In this document: positions 23,296-30,104 of the stretch, one piece after another
Layout of the letters: the number at the start of each line of letters is the position of its first letter
Numbering within the stretch: the first letter of the stretch is position 1
Source of the DNA: a virus
DNA length: 36,321 nucleotides
Direction: 5' to 3' (one strand)
Virus record (IMG/VR): IMGVR_UViG_3300008116_003782
Coordinates: 1-36,321 of that record
Made by a program: the position numbers and the translations under genes
The notes under the pieces: generated by a model
The model's database searches: none
Told to the model about the DNA's origin: nothing
The model's input: the letters and a program-made list of their open reading frames with translations, nothing else

Positions 23296-24429
23296 ATGAA
23301 TAAAAAACTAATAAGTGCAGTATCAGTAATATCACTACTATCTACTTTATTTCTTGCTGTAGAGGCTAAGGCGGAACAACAAGCCCCTACAGTAGCTATT
23401 TTAGACACAGCATTAGATACTTCATTACCAATTTTTAAAGATAAAATTGTATATGAGGTTTGTGTATTAGAATGGGCCTCATGTCCAAATGGACAAAAGT
23501 ATATGGAAGGAACAGGTTCTGCAGTTCTTCCTTCAAATATAATTTCTAAAAATGGGTTTGATCACGGAACTCAAATGGCATCTGTTGCTGTTAGAACTAA
23601 TCCGAATATTAAAATTGTTTTTATTAGAATTATTGGAAATACTCCTTCTGGTGCAAGACAATCTACTGGTGAAACTGGTGTATCTTTAGCGCTTAAATGG
23701 GTATTAGATAATCAATCTAAATTTAATATTCAAGCAGTTGCTATGTCTCAGGCAAATCACAATATACTAACTACTTTAACAGACTATTGTCCAGCAAGCA
23801 CAATGTTGCGTGGAGTAATTTCTTCTCTTGTATCTTCTGGTACTCCTGTATTTTTTGCAGCAGGAAACATGAGAGATCTTTTTAGATTATCTTGGCCAGC
23901 GTGCATTAATGATTCAATATCAATTGGTATGGCCGATCAATATGAACAAATAGATAATTATTCTAATTTTGATAAAGATAGATTAGATTTTTATGCTATA
24001 GGTAATATGCAAGTTGTCAATCCAGGAGGATCAATAAAATATGCTACAGGATCTTCTATCTCTACACAAGTTGCTGCTGCAATGTGGATTAATATGAAGT
24101 CACAGTTAAAGTCATATGATGAAGTTATTAATAAATTAAATGCTATCTCTAAACCAATTAAAGGTGCAAGAGGTCAATATGGTAAACTTATACCGTCATC
24201 TCAAACTCCAATTGAGGCTCAAGTGCCAGCAACAAGTACCGTAACAACAATACCAGCTCCTGTAACAAAAACTGCAGAGCAGATTGCTGCGGAGAAAAAA
24301 GCTGCTATAATAGCTGAAGCAAATAAAGCAATTGCTGCTGCTGAGGCTCAATATCAAGCAGAGGTTAAGGCTGCTGCTGATAAGCTTGCTGCTATTAAAT
24401 TAGAATGGGCTAAAAAAATAAATGGCTAA
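23296..24429 (+). CDS. secreted subtilisin-like serine protease (S8 family)
   Basis: A 377-aa protein with a Sec signal peptide (residues ~1-26, MNKKL then a hydrophobic core, ending AKA). The complete catalytic triad is Asp37 (VAILDTALD), His90 (FDHGTQMAS) and Ser254 (TGSSISTQ, a variant of GTSMA), with oxyanion Asn191 in FFAAGN. The last ~70 residues are a Thr/Pro linker and an Ala-rich coiled coil (AAEAQYQAEVKAAADKLAAIK). No separate pro-domain is evident. It would act outside the host cytoplasm, perhaps trimming surface proteins. Secreted proteases are rare in phages. Confidence 0.9.
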   Translation: MNKKLISAVSVISLLSTLFLAVEAKAEQQAPTVAILDTALDTSLPIFKDKIVYEVCVLEWASCPNGQKYMEGTGSAVLPSNIISKNGFDHGTQMASVAVRTNPNIKIVFIRIIGNTPSGARQSTGETGVSLALKWVLDNQSKFNIQAVAMSQANHNILTTLTDYCPASTMLRGVISSLVSSGTPVFFAAGNMRDLFRLSWPACINDSISIGMADQYEQIDNYSNFDKDRLDFYAIGNMQVVNPGGSIKYATGSSISTQVAAAMWINMKSQLKSYDEVINKLNAISKPIKGARGQYGKLIPSSQTPIEAQVPATSTVTTIPAPVTKTAEQIAAEKKAAIIAEANKAIAAAEAQYQAEVKAAADKLAAIKLEWAKKING

Positions 24430-24628
24430 TATTACCGTATTAGAAGAAATTATTAAAGAGGTTTCTGCAGAGTTGTACCAAAAGTGGTACAACTCTGTAC
24501 CAGAGACAGAAAAAAACGAAGAGGCCTCTCAGGCTATGGCTAAAAATGCTGGAGAGACTACATTTTTTGTAATACAAACATTTATGAACAAGTTTAATTC
24601 TGCAGCGGAGGAATTAAAAAACAAATAA
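24422..24628 (+). CDS. small helical hypothetical protein
   Basis: A 68-aa all-helical protein overlapping the protease end by 8 nt and the thioredoxin start by one base. It is unremarkable as protein, but its codons 16-26 encode a perfect long inverted repeat. Family not recognised. Confidence 0.72.
   Translation: MANITVLEEIIKEVSAELYQKWYNSVPETEKNEEASQAMAKNAGETTFFVIQTFMNKFNSAAEELKNK
24468..24497. repeat. perfect 13-bp inverted repeat inside a coding region
   Basis: CAGAGTTGTACCA (24468-24480), loop AAAG, TGGTACAACTCTG (24485-24497). It would form a very stable stem in mRNA about 46 nt after the start codon of the gene at 24422, or serve as a protein binding site. Confidence 0.85.
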
Positions 24629-24933
24629 TGCTAGAGGCAAATGAGTTAAATTTTGATAAATTATTGTCTTTACATAATGTTTTAGTAGTAGATTTTTGGG
24701 CTACATGGTGCAGACCATGCAAAATGTTTTCTCCAATTTTAGATGAAATATCTAAAGAAAATAATGTATGGATTGCAAAATTAGACATAGATGAAAATCC
24801 AAACACTGCTTACAAATATGATGTTTCATCAGTTCCAACAACAATAATATTTGAAAAAGGAAAACCAGTAAAAAGAATTATTGGTGCAAAACCAAAACAT
24901 CAAATGGTTGAGGAGCTAAAGCAATGGCTATAG
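24628..24933 (+). CDS. trxA: thioredoxin
   Basis: A 101-aa thioredoxin fold protein with active site WCRPC (Cys28, Cys31), preceding FWAT and the cis-Pro motif SVPTT. The length is normal for the family and there is no signal peptide, so it is cytoplasmic. It would reduce disulfides or support ribonucleotide reductase or a polymerase. It sits in the run from the secreted protease to the host-like secreted protein. Confidence 0.93.
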   Translation: MLEANELNFDKLLSLHNVLVVDFWATWCRPCKMFSPILDEISKENNVWIAKLDIDENPNTAYKYDVSSVPTTIIFEKGKPVKRIIGAKPKHQMVEELKQWL

Positions 24934-25100
24934 AATTCTTAGATGTTCAATCTTGGTACGAATATGGTCGAGAAAAAAATTGGGTATCTGAAGTATTTTG
25001 TGATACTCATGAGGGTCCTCCATTAACTGATGAAGAAATGCAAGATTGGGAAGACGGTGGAGATCCCTGTAGTTTTCACATAAAACTTTGGGATCAATAA
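24924..25100 (+). CDS. small acidic protein (58 aa)
   Basis: A 58-aa frame overlapping the thioredoxin end by 10 nt. It is rich in Trp, Asp and Glu (LTDEEMQDWEDGGDP) and not recognised. The overlap and the open reading to 25100 support it. Confidence 0.65.
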   Translation: MAIEFLDVQSWYEYGREKNWVSEVFCDTHEGPPLTDEEMQDWEDGGDPCSFHIKLWDQ

Positions 25101-25110
25101 AAGCGACAAC

Positions 25111-25195
25111 TAGACAAGTTAAACGTCTATATATATGGGAGTACACCCAAAAACAGAATTCCATTTTGTAAAAAAATGGATATAAAGGAGAAATA
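25111..25195 (+). promoter_or_regulatory. leader with inverted repeats before the host-like secreted protein
   Basis: TAGAC (25111) / GTCTA (25125) is an inverted repeat followed by an AT-rich -10-like stretch without a clear consensus. Within the leader, TGGG (25136-25139) pairs with CCCA (25146-25149), and CCATTTT (25161-25167) with AAAATGG (25173-25179). AAGGAG (25185-25190) is the RBS, 11 nt before ATG 25202. The exact promoter is uncertain. Confidence 0.45.
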
Positions 25196-25201
25196 AAAAA
25201 T

Positions 25202-26215
25202 ATGAAGTCATTAAAAAAGATTGCCGTTGCTTCGGCTGCAGCCCTAGCATTACTAGGCATTCAATCAATTAATGCATCAGCAGCACCACTTGTGGTAACC
25301 GTTGCTGGTTCAGCAAATGCTACAACATCTACAGCGCCTGCGACTGCGAACGTTCCAGCCGACAACACAGTAGATTCAGCAGATGCAGTTGCTTTAGCAG
25401 CGACAGCAGACACTGGAACTGTAGTTTCATTCACCGCAACAGGTGGAGTTAAGCTAGTCACAGCACTTAGTGCAACAAATGCAGTAGTTAACTCTTCTGC
25501 AGGTGCAACATCATACTCAGTAACCTCTACAGGTGCTGCAGTAACTGTGTATGCATTTACTACATCCACATCGACAGGTTCAGTTACAATTGTAAATGGA
25601 TCATACTCAACAGTTGTTTTCATTAAGGGAATTGCTGGTTCTGTATCAAATGTTGGAGTATCCGTACCAACTGCAGTAGCAGTAGGAACAATTCCTCAAA
25701 TTACAGTTAGCACGTCAGATGTATTTGGAAACCCAGTATCTGACACAGTAACTGCAACATTAATTGGTGGAGTATGGGCAGATGGCTCAATTTCAAAACA
25801 AATTGTGACGTCTACAGCAGCACAAGTTGCAGCAGACTCTACATTAGTTCTAGGATCAAAGAAAGAAAGCTTGGCAGTAGCAACAGTTGGAACAGTAACT
25901 ATTGCAGTAACTGGTGCCTCTTCAGCAACAGCAGTAACTGGATTAAATGTTCCAGTAAAGGCAGTTGTAGCATCATTTACAGTAACTGATTTGAATGGAA
26001 CAATTGCACAGTTGCAAGCACAAATTAATTCTTTGTCTAAGCAATTGGCAGATGCTAATTCAACAGTTGCTGCTAATAAAATTGCAGCAGATGCTGCAGC
26101 AGCAGCAAAAGTAATTGCCGATGCAGCAATTATTAAGGAAAAGGCTGATTACAATAAATTAGCTACAGCCTGGAATAAGGCATTTCCTAAAAAGAAGGTT
26201 GCTTTAAAGAAGTAA
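25202..26215 (+). CDS. secreted Ala/Thr/Val-rich surface protein with C-terminal coiled coil and basic tail (host-derived?)
   Basis: A 337-aa protein with a clear Sec signal peptide (KKIAVASAAALALLGIQSI, cleavage near ASA). A ~230-residue Ala/Thr/Val/Ser-rich beta region of low-complexity Ig-like repeats follows, then a coiled coil (LQAQINSLSKQLADANSTV) and the tail YNKLATAWNKAFPKKKVALKK. I recall this tail type from secreted proteins of aquatic actinobacteria. Base composition is unlike its neighbours: 32 of 60 bases are G/C at 25321-25380. It has its own leader and a strong terminator, so it may be a recently acquired host gene expressed at high level. A virion or S-layer-like protein are alternatives. 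Confidence 0.85.
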   Translation: MKSLKKIAVASAAALALLGIQSINASAAPLVVTVAGSANATTSTAPATANVPADNTVDSADAVALAATADTGTVVSFTATGGVKLVTALSATNAVVNSSAGATSYSVTSTGAAVTVYAFTTSTSTGSVTIVNGSYSTVVFIKGIAGSVSNVGVSVPTAVAVGTIPQITVSTSDVFGNPVSDTVTATLIGGVWADGSISKQIVTSTAAQVAADSTLVLGSKKESLAVATVGTVTIAVTGASSATAVTGLNVPVKAVVASFTVTDLNGTIAQLQAQINSLSKQLADANSTVAANKIAADAAAAAKVIADAAIIKEKADYNKLATAWNKAFPKKKVALKK

Positions 26216-26226
26216 ATTCTTTAAAT

Positions 26227-26257
26227 AAAGGGCAGGGGAAACCTTGCCCTTTTTTTA
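26227..26257 (+). terminator. intrinsic terminator after the surface protein gene
   Basis: The stem 26227-26237 pairs with 26242-26252 (AAAGGGCAGGG family, one G-T pair) around a GAAA tetraloop and is followed by a run of seven T. It is the only clear rho-independent terminator I see in the window. Confidence 0.9.
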
Positions 26258-26263
26258 TTTAAA

Positions 26264-26272
26264 TGATAGAAT
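26264..26272 (+). promoter_or_regulatory. extended -10 promoter behind the terminator
   Basis: TGATAGAAT (TAGAAT 26267-26272), with TTGCCC at 26244-26249 as a possible -35 lying in the terminator stem (17-nt spacer). The expected start (~26279) is the GTG of the next gene. Confidence 0.6.
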
Positions 26273-26278
26273 ATATAT

Positions 26279-26413
26279 GTGGATTATATAGAAGATCAAA
26301 TAAGAGAGAATATATTAAAAGAAATTAAATATTTAGAGTTACCATATGAGTGGAAGCCTAATGAAGTAATTAATTACATATATAATAAATTAAGTAGAGG
26401 AAACAATGGATAG
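26279..26413 (+). CDS. small protein (44 aa)
   Basis: A 44-aa frame from GTG 26279, the predicted leaderless start, overlapping the next gene by 8 nt. It is charged and helical (YIEDQIRENILKEIKYLEL) and not recognised. Support comes from the promoter position and coupling. Confidence 0.6.
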   Translation: MDYIEDQIRENILKEIKYLELPYEWKPNEVINYIYNKLSRGNNG

Positions 26414-26624
26414 CAAAAAAAGAAGTTTATATAAAGCACTAACATGGCCAGCAGTACATATTTTATTCGTTGGCACATTAGTATATTTATTTGAAAAAGC
26501 TATTACTGGTGAGGCACATTGGGAATATGCTGGAGCATTTGCAATAATTTATACACTATGCGAAATGCTAGGATTCTTTCTACATGAAAGAGCATGGGAT
26601 AAATTTGGGAAAAAGGTAAAGTGA
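26406..26624 (+). CDS. DUF2061-like membrane protein
   Basis: A 72-aa protein matching the small DUF2061 layout. RSLYKALTWPAVHIL begins helix one, ITGEAHWEYAGAFAIIYTLCEMLGFFLHERAWDKFG carries helix two, and the tail is the typical HERAWDK. It is predicted to be an inner-membrane protein of unknown function. RBS AGAGGA precedes ATG 26406. Confidence 0.82.
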   Translation: MDSKKRSLYKALTWPAVHILFVGTLVYLFEKAITGEAHWEYAGAFAIIYTLCEMLGFFLHERAWDKFGKKVK

Positions 26625-26767
26625 GTTCAGTAATAAAGTCAGAAAATCCATTAATTCATAGCATGTGTGAAAAAGACAATTGTGAAAATAAAGCAACAAA
26701 AATTATTAAAGATTTAAATGTTTACTCCTGGGTATGTAAAGAATGCTACGGAAAATATAGGAATTGA
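26621..26767 (+). CDS. zinc-binding mini-protein (48 aa)
   Basis: A 48-aa GTG-started frame in a GTGA overlap with the membrane protein and overlapping the next TTG start by 4 nt. MCEKDNCENKA and WVCKECYGKY give a C-x4-C...C-x2-C zinc site. Function unknown. Confidence 0.7.
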   Translation: MSSVIKSENPLIHSMCEKDNCENKATKIIKDLNVYSWVCKECYGKYRN

Positions 26768-27387
26768 TAAAAAATATAAACAATAAAATTTATATAATTG
26801 AAAATTATATATCTACTAGTAGTGCAAATCTTATTACAGAGGTATTTAATAAAGATTTATCAGATACACCTAATTTTCAAATTAAAGGTGGTCCATCATT
26901 AAAACCTGAAGATGGCTATACGTATCAATGTGGTAATCCTATAATAAAATACAAAAATGAAAATCAGCATGACTTAGCAGTCGATTTATTAACCATGGTT
27001 TGTAGCTCAATGTCTAATACTATATCTAATTTTACAAATAAACAAATGGATATAAAAACTATGTTTTATAGCCTAATGTTAAAAGGATCAGAAAATGATT
27101 TACATACTGATAATTATCATGAAATTGATAATATAGAAAGTATTAGAAAAAATTCAAAAGACGATTGGTCTGGGCTTCTTTATTTAAATGATGGATACGA
27201 AGGCGGTATATTAGAATTTCCAGAAGAAAATTTTTACATTAAGCCAAATCCTGGAACATTTATTTTTTTTCAGGGATCCCATGATTTACCACATAGGGTA
27301 TCTAAAGTAACTGAAGGTCAAAGAAATGTTATAGTTTCTTTCTTCTGGCCCTCAGAATATCGTGGCTTAGACACCGTTTTGGGGTAG
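26764..27387 (+). CDS. 2OG-Fe(II) oxygenase (no. 2 of 8)
   Basis: A 207-aa TTG-started dioxygenase. Iron ligands are His114 and Asp116 (LHTDNY) and His177 (DLPHRVS), with 2OG-binding Arg187 in GQRNVIVSF. YLNDGYEGGILEF and IKPNPGTFIFFQG are P4H-like strand motifs. The first 100 residues are specific to this protein. It opens the oxygenase-rich block, whose members are clearly related in the core yet divergent elsewhere. Confidence 0.87.
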   Translation: MIKNINNKIYIIENYISTSSANLITEVFNKDLSDTPNFQIKGGPSLKPEDGYTYQCGNPIIKYKNENQHDLAVDLLTMVCSSMSNTISNFTNKQMDIKTMFYSLMLKGSENDLHTDNYHEIDNIESIRKNSKDDWSGLLYLNDGYEGGILEFPEENFYIKPNPGTFIFFQGSHDLPHRVSKVTEGQRNVIVSFFWPSEYRGLDTVLG

Positions 27388-27399
27388 TAATTTCTTAAA

Positions 27400-27439
27400 T
27401 GCTATAATATATTCATAGATGGACTTCTAGACCCATCTA
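27400..27439 (+). promoter_or_regulatory. extended -10 promoter and 5'-terminal hairpin
   Basis: TGCTATAAT (TATAAT 27403-27408), expected start ~27415. TAGATGG (27416-27422) pairs perfectly with CCATCTA (27433-27439), so the RNA would begin with a 7-bp hairpin. RBS AGGAG and ATG 27464 follow. Confidence 0.68.
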
Positions 27440-27463
27440 AATACAACCTATAGGAGATATAAA

Positions 27464-27613
27464 ATGTCAGACGGAAAAAATTTAACAGGCTTTAACGAGA
27501 CTAAGCCAGCAGGATCTTCACCATGGCCAACAGAGTCATACACAGAAGCACCAAAGGCAGCATTCCCATCAACAGATGTTTCAAATCAAGCACAAGCACA
27601 AGGCCCTAAGTAA
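27464..27613 (+). CDS. small protein (49 aa), Pro/Ala/Gln-rich
   Basis: A 49-aa frame with RBS AGGAG before ATG 27464. The product (GFNETKPAGSSPWPTESYTE...) looks unstructured. It is the first gene after a promoter with a hairpin leader, so it is probably well expressed. Unknown function; a minor virion component is one possibility. Confidence 0.7.
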   Translation: MSDGKNLTGFNETKPAGSSPWPTESYTEAPKAAFPSTDVSNQAQAQGPK

Positions 27614-27616
27614 TTT

Positions 27617-27766
27617 ATGTGTTACGAATGTGGCTGCGAATCAGTAGGTAGCGAAACAGGAATTGTTTCTGCTCCTATGTTAGATGTAACAAGAGACGGA
27701 GAAGCTGGTTTAACATTAAACATGACAGCAACTCCACAACAAAGAACTTCATTCATCAATGAGTGA
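27617..27766 (+). CDS. small Cys-rich-start protein (49 aa)
   Basis: A 49-aa frame beginning CYECGCES, followed by a polar stretch (DVTRDGEAGLTLNMTATPQ). It starts three bases after the previous stop and overlaps the next start by 8 nt. Not recognised. Confidence 0.65.
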   Translation: MCYECGCESVGSETGIVSAPMLDVTRDGEAGLTLNMTATPQQRTSFINE

Positions 27767-27977
27767 TAACGGAACTGGAATGCAAACTCCACCAAATAAT
27801 GAGCCATCTGGTGCAGTAACTTCTCAAGAAGCTACTCGTAAAAATCCAAATCAAGGTAAGTTTAGATCTGGAATTGCAAATCAAAGATCAATGACAAGAG
27901 TTGATCGTAATAAACATGGCATCCGTAGAGAAACAAATATGGGTCCTAAAAAAACAGGTAGGCCAAAGAAAGTATAG
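27759..27977 (+). CDS. basic, probably disordered protein
   Basis: A 72-aa protein, polar at first and then strongly basic (RVDRNKHGIRRET, MGPKKTGRPKKV). The GRPKK tail resembles an AT-hook and fits minor-groove DNA binding. Lacks any folded-domain signature. Confidence 0.7.
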   Translation: MSDNGTGMQTPPNNEPSGAVTSQEATRKNPNQGKFRSGIANQRSMTRVDRNKHGIRRETNMGPKKTGRPKKV

Positions 27978-27980
27978 TTT

Positions 27981-28082
27981 ATGTGCACAAAGTCAATATC
28001 CAGTTCGTCAGATCTGGATATTGATATTTTAAATGACATAGATGATCAAATTGATCGATTTGAAAACATAGGAATTATTTAA
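27981..28082 (+). CDS. mini acidic protein (33 aa)
   Basis: A 33-aa frame (SISSSSDLDIDILNDIDDQIDRF) filling the gap between two genes. Its stop shares a base with the next ATG. It could be real or only a leader. Support is from junctions alone. Confidence 0.45.
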   Translation: MCTKSISSSSDLDIDILNDIDDQIDRFENIGII

Positions 28083-28594
28083 TGAATTATGATTTACAAT
28101 CTTTTAAACCAAAAATTATAAAAAATTTATTTAATAAAGAAGACTTTGATATCATATCTAATTCATTTACTGACTATAATACATTTCCAATAGAAAAAGA
28201 GTTTTCCAGATATTCTATAGACATGGTTGGAAGACCAATTTTAAAAGAGTGGTCTAACAAAATTTTACCTATTGCTAAAAATATATTTAGTAATCAAAAT
28301 ATACTCCCTACATATTCTTTATTTGTTCATTATGAAAACAATGCTAGTTTATTTAAACATAAAGATAAAAATGCTTGCACATATACAATAGATATGTGTG
28401 TATATCAAACCGAACCCTGGGACCTATGGATAGAAAACCAATCTTATACTCTGTATCCGAACGAAGCAATAGCTTATTGCGGAGAAGATCAAATGCATTG
28501 GAGAGAAAGTTTTCCAAATCCAGAAAATCAAAAAGTAGCAATGATATTTTTTCATTTTGCTGAGTCAGATCATTGGTGGTTTAATGATAAATAA
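28082..28594 (+). CDS. 2OG-Fe(II) oxygenase-like protein (no. 3 of 8)
   Basis: A 170-aa, compact member of the group. HxD is His93/Asp95 (FKHKDKN) and the distal His is His139 (DQMHWRES). Lys151 (QKVAMIFF) stands where others have Arg, as in prolyl-4-hydroxylases that use Lys for 2OG. LYPNEAIAYCGED replaces the usual KPK-G-LLVFP. It is the most divergent of the P4H-like set, but the metal triad is intact. Confidence 0.78.
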   Translation: MNYDLQSFKPKIIKNLFNKEDFDIISNSFTDYNTFPIEKEFSRYSIDMVGRPILKEWSNKILPIAKNIFSNQNILPTYSLFVHYENNASLFKHKDKNACTYTIDMCVYQTEPWDLWIENQSYTLYPNEAIAYCGEDQMHWRESFPNPENQKVAMIFFHFAESDHWWFNDK

Positions 28595-29183
28595 AAAGGA
28601 AATAGCTCCAGGTATTATGGTATATTCAAATGTTATGAAAACCCATGAACAGTTCATTCCAGCCATAGAACATTTTATGGACCTTAATAATCCAGAAATT
28701 TTTTGGGCCGATTCATATGTTTATAAAGATGGAGAATCAACAATTGATCAAAGCAGAAGCTCAAAAACATACTTTGTTGAGTACAATAAAATAAATAATG
28801 ATATATTCTCTCAAAAACATATGCTGGAATCTTATGTAAGAGATAAAGTGACAGAGTTTTCTGCACCATTAGAATTAGATTATCAAAATTATTATAATGT
28901 TGTAGTTCCAGAACACAGAGGATATTCTATTTTAAAATATTCCAAAGGATCTCAGTTTTCAGATCATATTGACCATAATATATTTGAACCAAGAACTATA
29001 TCTACAGTTTGGTATATAAATGATGATTATGAGGGTGGAGAAATTTGTTTTCCAAGATTTAATATTGAATATAAGCCAAAGGCAAATGAATTTCTTGTTT
29101 TCCCATCAACGTACGTATACAATCATTCAGTAAAACCAATAAAAAATGGAACTAGATATTCTATAGTTAGTTGGCTAAATTAA
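28584..29183 (+). CDS. 2OG-Fe(II) oxygenase (no. 4 of 8)
   Basis: A 199-aa dioxygenase with His128/Asp130 (SDHIDHN), His181 (YNHSVKP) and Arg191 (GTRYSIVSW). YINDDYEGGEICFPRF and YKPKANEFLVFPS are the strand signatures. I chose ATG 28584, which overlaps the preceding gene by 11 nt; an earlier in-frame start at 28557 would overlap by 38 nt. The next gene begins on its last stop base. Confidence 0.87.
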   Translation: MINKKEIAPGIMVYSNVMKTHEQFIPAIEHFMDLNNPEIFWADSYVYKDGESTIDQSRSSKTYFVEYNKINNDIFSQKHMLESYVRDKVTEFSAPLELDYQNYYNVVVPEHRGYSILKYSKGSQFSDHIDHNIFEPRTISTVWYINDDYEGGEICFPRFNIEYKPKANEFLVFPSTYVYNHSVKPIKNGTRYSIVSWLN

Positions 29184-29395
29184 TGAAACATAGAAAGTTA
29201 TTAAATGGTGATAAAGTTGAGGAGTTGGAAAATCCAGTTACAATTACAGTCTATACAAAATGTCCTGCAAAATGGATGCTAGTAGATATGGAAACTGGAG
29301 AGCGCTATCAAGGAACAAATAAAAAATTATCTATAGACCTATATAATAAAAGAAAAACTGAATCCACTTACGTTATTTGGGATAGGATGGTATAA
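29183..29395 (+). CDS. small basic hypothetical protein
   Basis: A 70-aa protein beginning at ATG 29183 (overlapping TAA-ATG). It appears beta-rich (VTITVYTKCPAKWMLVDMETGERYQG) and may be an OB- or SH3-like fold. Its TAA stop is part of the next promoter's TATAAT. Confidence 0.7.
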   Translation: MKHRKLLNGDKVEELENPVTITVYTKCPAKWMLVDMETGERYQGTNKKLSIDLYNKRKTESTYVIWDRMV

Positions 29396-29396
29396 T
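29388..29396 (+). promoter_or_regulatory. extended -10 promoter, leaderless
   Basis: TGGTATAAT (TATAAT 29391-29396). The expected start (~29403) abuts ATG 29404. The upstream gene's stop lies inside TATAAT. TTACGT at 29368-29373 is only a weak -35. Confidence 0.65.
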
Positions 29397-29403
29397 AGAC
29401 ATT

Positions 29404-30102
29404 ATGGAAAAAATAACTTACCCCTCAAATATGACAGAAATTATACATAAATCTGACATTGTTGAATATAAAAATGTTTTTACAAAAGAAGAGTGCAACT
29501 ATATAATTTCTTATTGGAAAGAACTTGATGACTGGATGCTGTCTTGCTTTTACAATATGTATACTATAGCTGGTAAAAAACCACATACTCCAGAGGGTGG
29601 ACAATCTTTAAGAAAATTTCAATTAGCTTCACAGGAATTAGCAGAAAAAGTATTTAATAGAAAATTAAAACAAATAAGTTTGAGTTCGCATAGGTGGGAG
29701 CCAGGAGCATTTGCAGCGGATCATTCAGATAATACTGAACTTGATGGCACTCCTAATGCTTGGCAGGAAAATAAATTAGTTACAATGATATATTTAAATG
29801 ATGACTTTGAAGGAGGACTTTTAACTTTTAGAGATCATAAGCTTGCTTTTAAACCAGAAATTGGATCAGTCATTGTTTTTGATGTAGGGATTAAAAATGT
29901 ACATGCAGTTACTGAAGTAACATCTGGTACTAGATACACAATGATGGGATCATATGACTACGCAGATAGCGTATACGATGTTGATTTAAAAAAAATAAAA
30001 GAAGATAGTAATCCTTTAAGAGAAAAATTACGAGAAGAGTGGGCTAAAGGACAAATTATGCCAAAGACTTCTGCAACTTCCTATAGGCCAGTTAATAAAT
30101 AA
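29404..30102 (+). CDS. 2OG-Fe(II) oxygenase (no. 5 of 8)
   Basis: A 232-aa dioxygenase with His107/Asp109 (AADHSDN), His167 (NVHAVTEV) and Arg177 (GTRYTMMG). YLNDDFEGGLLTF and FKPEIGSVIVFD are P4H-like strands. The 50-residue C-terminal tail (VDLKKIKEDSNPLREKLREEW) is extra and helical. It apparently has its own leaderless promoter. Confidence 0.88.
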   Translation: MEKITYPSNMTEIIHKSDIVEYKNVFTKEECNYIISYWKELDDWMLSCFYNMYTIAGKKPHTPEGGQSLRKFQLASQELAEKVFNRKLKQISLSSHRWEPGAFAADHSDNTELDGTPNAWQENKLVTMIYLNDDFEGGLLTFRDHKLAFKPEIGSVIVFDVGIKNVHAVTEVTSGTRYTMMGSYDYADSVYDVDLKKIKEDSNPLREKLREEWAKGQIMPKTSATSYRPVNK

Positions 30103-30104
30103 TA

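Noticed and set aside
28557-28583. Extended N-terminus of oxygenase no. 4
   Set aside because: It would lie further inside the previous gene with no RBS. MINKKEIAPG at 28584 fits better.
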